Source: Bacillota bacterium
Lineage (GTDB): Bacteria > Bacillota > Clostridia > Acetivibrionales > DTU013
Length of the DNA stretch: 8,765 nucleotides
Direction: 5' to 3'
Assembly (NCBI GenBank): GCA_023435925.1
Contig: JAEZLF010000055.1
Span: 1-8,765, forward strand
The notes below the pieces were generated by a model. That model had not been told where the DNA came from. It ran no database searches and worked only from the letters and a program-made list of their open reading frames with translations. Of the stretch, positions 6,768-8,765 are shown piece after piece (the first letter of the stretch is position 1; every line of letters starts with the position of its first letter). A program made the translations under genes and the position numbers.

Positions 6768-8762
6768 ATGCTTGAATTATCACCACGTCAGGTTCATCTT
6801 GATTTTCATACTTCGGAGCATATACCGGATATCGGGGCGGAATTTGATGCCGAGGCCTTTGCAAAGACTGTTAAGGACGCAAGTATCAGCTCTGTTACTG
6901 TGTTTGCCAGATGCCATCATGGATGGTTGTATTATCCGTCAAAGAAATATCCTGAGTTGGTTCATCCGAATCTTCAGAAACCTGAGCTAATGCTGGAACA
7001 GGTAAAAGCTCTGCACAAAGCGGGTGTACGTGCACCTGTTTATATAACAGTTCAATGGGATTACCATTCCGCCACGACACATCCTGAATGGCTTATCAGG
7101 AAGAAGGACGGCTCTCATGAGGGCGCATCGTTTACCGAACCAGGTTTCTACCAGTCATTATGTGTAAACACGTCCTACTATAATTTCCTTACGGCTATTA
7201 CTTCCGAAGTATGTGAGCTTCTGGGAGATGAGCTTGACGGCGTGTTTTTTGACATAGTGGGTATCCGACCATGCTGGTGCGCATCCTGCCGTACAGAAAT
7301 GAAGAAAAAGGGCATTGATGCTTCTGATAATGAGGCTGTAAGGAAGTTTGCGAAATTTGTAATGGACCGCTTCAAAGAAAATATCACGAAGCTTGTACGC
7401 ACGCATAATAAACAGTGCTCCATATTTTACAATGCCGGTCATGTGGGACCTTGTACAAAGGAAAGCAGGGATCAGTATACTCATTTTGAACTGGAAAGCC
7501 TTCCGTCAGGTTCCTGGGGATATCTGCATTTCCCTGTTACAGCAAAATACGCCAGAACTCTAGGCAAGGACTGCATGGGCATGACAGGCAAGTTCCATAC
7601 CGAGTGGGGAGACTTTCATTCATTGAAGAATCTTGCTGCTCTGGAATTTGAGTGTTTTCGCATGCTCAGCTACGGCTTCGCCTGTTCAATCGGTGACCAG
7701 ATGGAGCCATATGGTGTATTAAATCCTGCTGCATACAGATTAATTGGAAAAGTTTACAGGCAAATTGCCGAACGGGAAAAATGGGCGAGGCCCTCCAAAG
7801 CTCTTACAGAAGCGGCGGTAGTGACACCTGAAGAAAGCGTGGCCGAATTCAACATTCCTGAAACGATCATGGGTGCGGTGCAGATGCTTGATGAGCTTGC
7901 TCTTCAGTTTGATGTAATAGATATGGATATGGAGCTTGAATCCTACAAGCTCATCATTCTCCCTGATGATCTGATAGTCAATCAAGCCTTTCAGCAGAAG
8001 CTTAATCGATATGTGAAAAATGGCGGAAGCGTGATCGCTTGTTCAAAGGGTGGTTTATTGAAACGCGCTTGCGATGATAATGCTCCATACTGGAGCTATC
8101 CGGAGTGCTTTGGTGTAGAATATGCCGGAGAAGCAGAAAAATATCCGGATTTCATCATTGCTGAGGGCGATCTTAGTACAGGGCTTGAAAAAGGGAATGA
8201 GTATGTGATATATCGTCAAGGCGAAAGGGTTGTACCTGCAGGCGCGCAAGTTATTCTTAACGCCAGGGCACCCTATTTCAACCGCGATAAGGACTGGTTC
8301 TGCTCACACAGATATACACCTTCCGCAAAGGGAGAGGGTTATCCTGTTGGATTTAGAAATGGAAGGGTTATTTTATTCAGCCATCCCCTATTCAGACAAT
8401 ACAGGGAAAATGCTCCCGCATGGTGCAAACAGCTTATATCCAATGCAATTGATTCACTTTTGCCGTCCAGACTGGTGCGCCACAATGGACATTCAGCAAT
8501 GACAGTCAGTCTTCTGGATCAGCCGCAGCGCAAATGCCTGAATGTGCACATTCTTTCGTATATACCAGTGAGAAAATCTGCAACGATTGATATTATTGAA
8601 GAACGCATAAAAGCATATAATGTTACCCTTGAGCTGCAGCTTCCGTACGATATAAAATCTGCAAAGCTTGTTCCGCAGAATCAGGAACTCAAACTGGAAA
8701 ACGGAAAGATAATGGTCCCGGAAGTAGACGGATATTCAATTGTAGAGCTGATGTACCGGTAA
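6768..8762 (+). CDS. GHL6-type glycoside hydrolase with GH42-like trimerization domain
   Basis: Predicted cytoplasmic glycoside hydrolase of an uncharacterised group (hypothetical glycosyl hydrolase 6). The 664-residue product has no signal peptide. Residues about 1-340 form a TIM-barrel domain, with SPRQVHLDFHTSEHIPDIG at 5-23, SVTVFARCHHGW at 42-53, RAPVYITVQWDYH at 88-100 and DGVFFDIVG at 157-165. Residues about 345-560 look like the Rossmann-type trimerization domain of GH42 enzymes (FDVIDMDMELESYKLIILPD at 381-400, YVKNGGSVIACSKGG at 415-429). A small beta domain ends the protein. Asp162 at the end of a barrel strand is a candidate catalytic residue; Glu241, Glu243 and Glu279 (FHTEWGDF) are candidate partners. 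Cys169, Cys171 and Cys174 (CWCASC) follow Asp162 closely, much as the zinc cysteines of GH42 follow its acid/base Glu, with Cys132 a possible fourth ligand. It is read from ATG 6768 behind a strong ribosome binding site and is probably co-transcribed with the mannosidase. Substrate unknown; a beta-galactosidase or fucosidase label would be unsafe. Confidence 0.88.
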   Translation: MLELSPRQVHLDFHTSEHIPDIGAEFDAEAFAKTVKDASISSVTVFARCHHGWLYYPSKKYPELVHPNLQKPELMLEQVKALHKAGVRAPVYITVQWDYHSATTHPEWLIRKKDGSHEGASFTEPGFYQSLCVNTSYYNFLTAITSEVCELLGDELDGVFFDIVGIRPCWCASCRTEMKKKGIDASDNEAVRKFAKFVMDRFKENITKLVRTHNKQCSIFYNAGHVGPCTKESRDQYTHFELESLPSGSWGYLHFPVTAKYARTLGKDCMGMTGKFHTEWGDFHSLKNLAALEFECFRMLSYGFACSIGDQMEPYGVLNPAAYRLIGKVYRQIAEREKWARPSKALTEAAVVTPEESVAEFNIPETIMGAVQMLDELALQFDVIDMDMELESYKLIILPDDLIVNQAFQQKLNRYVKNGGSVIACSKGGLLKRACDDNAPYWSYPECFGVEYAGEAEKYPDFIIAEGDLSTGLEKGNEYVIYRQGERVVPAGAQVILNARAPYFNRDKDWFCSHRYTPSAKGEGYPVGFRNGRVILFSHPLFRQYRENAPAWCKQLISNAIDSLLPSRLVRHNGHSAMTVSLLDQPQRKCLNVHILSYIPVRKSATIDIIEERIKAYNVTLELQLPYDIKSAKLVPQNQELKLENGKIMVPEVDGYSIVELMYR

Positions 8763-8765
8763 AAG

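Noticed and set aside
6493..6864. A 123-codon minus-strand open frame across the broken URO-D region
   Set aside because: It has no recognisable motif, runs against the start of the GHL6 gene, and the plus strand holds clear URO-D-like coding remains.

Overview
The window looks like part of a plant- or animal-glycan utilisation locus from a low-GC Firmicute, most likely a fermentative, polysaccharide-degrading member of Clostridia. Supporting this are the AT-rich DNA, GGAGG-type ribosome binding sites, a YesM/YesN-type two-component pair, and two cytoplasmic-type glycoside hydrolases. The taxon is an inference; there is no rRNA or other marker gene.

Layout. Bases 1-120 are non-coding and carry a clear array of short direct repeats (CTTACC every 23, 23, 23 and 24 bases) that I read as the end of a transposable element, possibly IS21-like, lying mostly to the left of the window. 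Bases 155-268 hold a short open stretch that may be the broken 3' end of a gene. On the minus strand, 289-3577 is a two-gene operon, response regulator then sensor kinase, overlapping by 20 bases and preceded by a near-consensus sigma-A promoter (TTGACA, 17-base spacer, TATAAA) at 3633-3661. The promoter position argues that the regulator starts at GTG 3577 or TTG 3568 rather than at the upstream ATG 3625. Bases 3626-3938 between the divergent operons hold that promoter, a 7-bp-arm inverted repeat overlapping its -35 box, and a frameshifted gene remnant.

On the plus strand follow a GH38 alpha-mannosidase (3981-6461), a badly broken uroporphyrinogen-decarboxylase-like gene (6472 to about 6740), and an intact GHL6-type glycoside hydrolase with a GH42-like trimerization (Rossmann-type) domain (6768-8762). 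The last gene ends three bases before the window does.

How it may work together: the membrane kinase would sense an extracellular carbohydrate, phosphorylate the AraC-type regulator, and the regulator would switch on the divergent hydrolase genes. Neither hydrolase has a signal peptide, so they should act in the cytoplasm on imported oligosaccharides. The importer (normally an ABC transporter in such loci) is not in the window.

The most notable points are the 23-bp repeat array, the decayed genes lying between intact ones, and a CxCxxC cysteine cluster in the uncharacterised GHL6 hydrolase that resembles the structural zinc site of GH42 beta-galactosidases. I found no CRISPR array, tRNA, rRNA or defence system.
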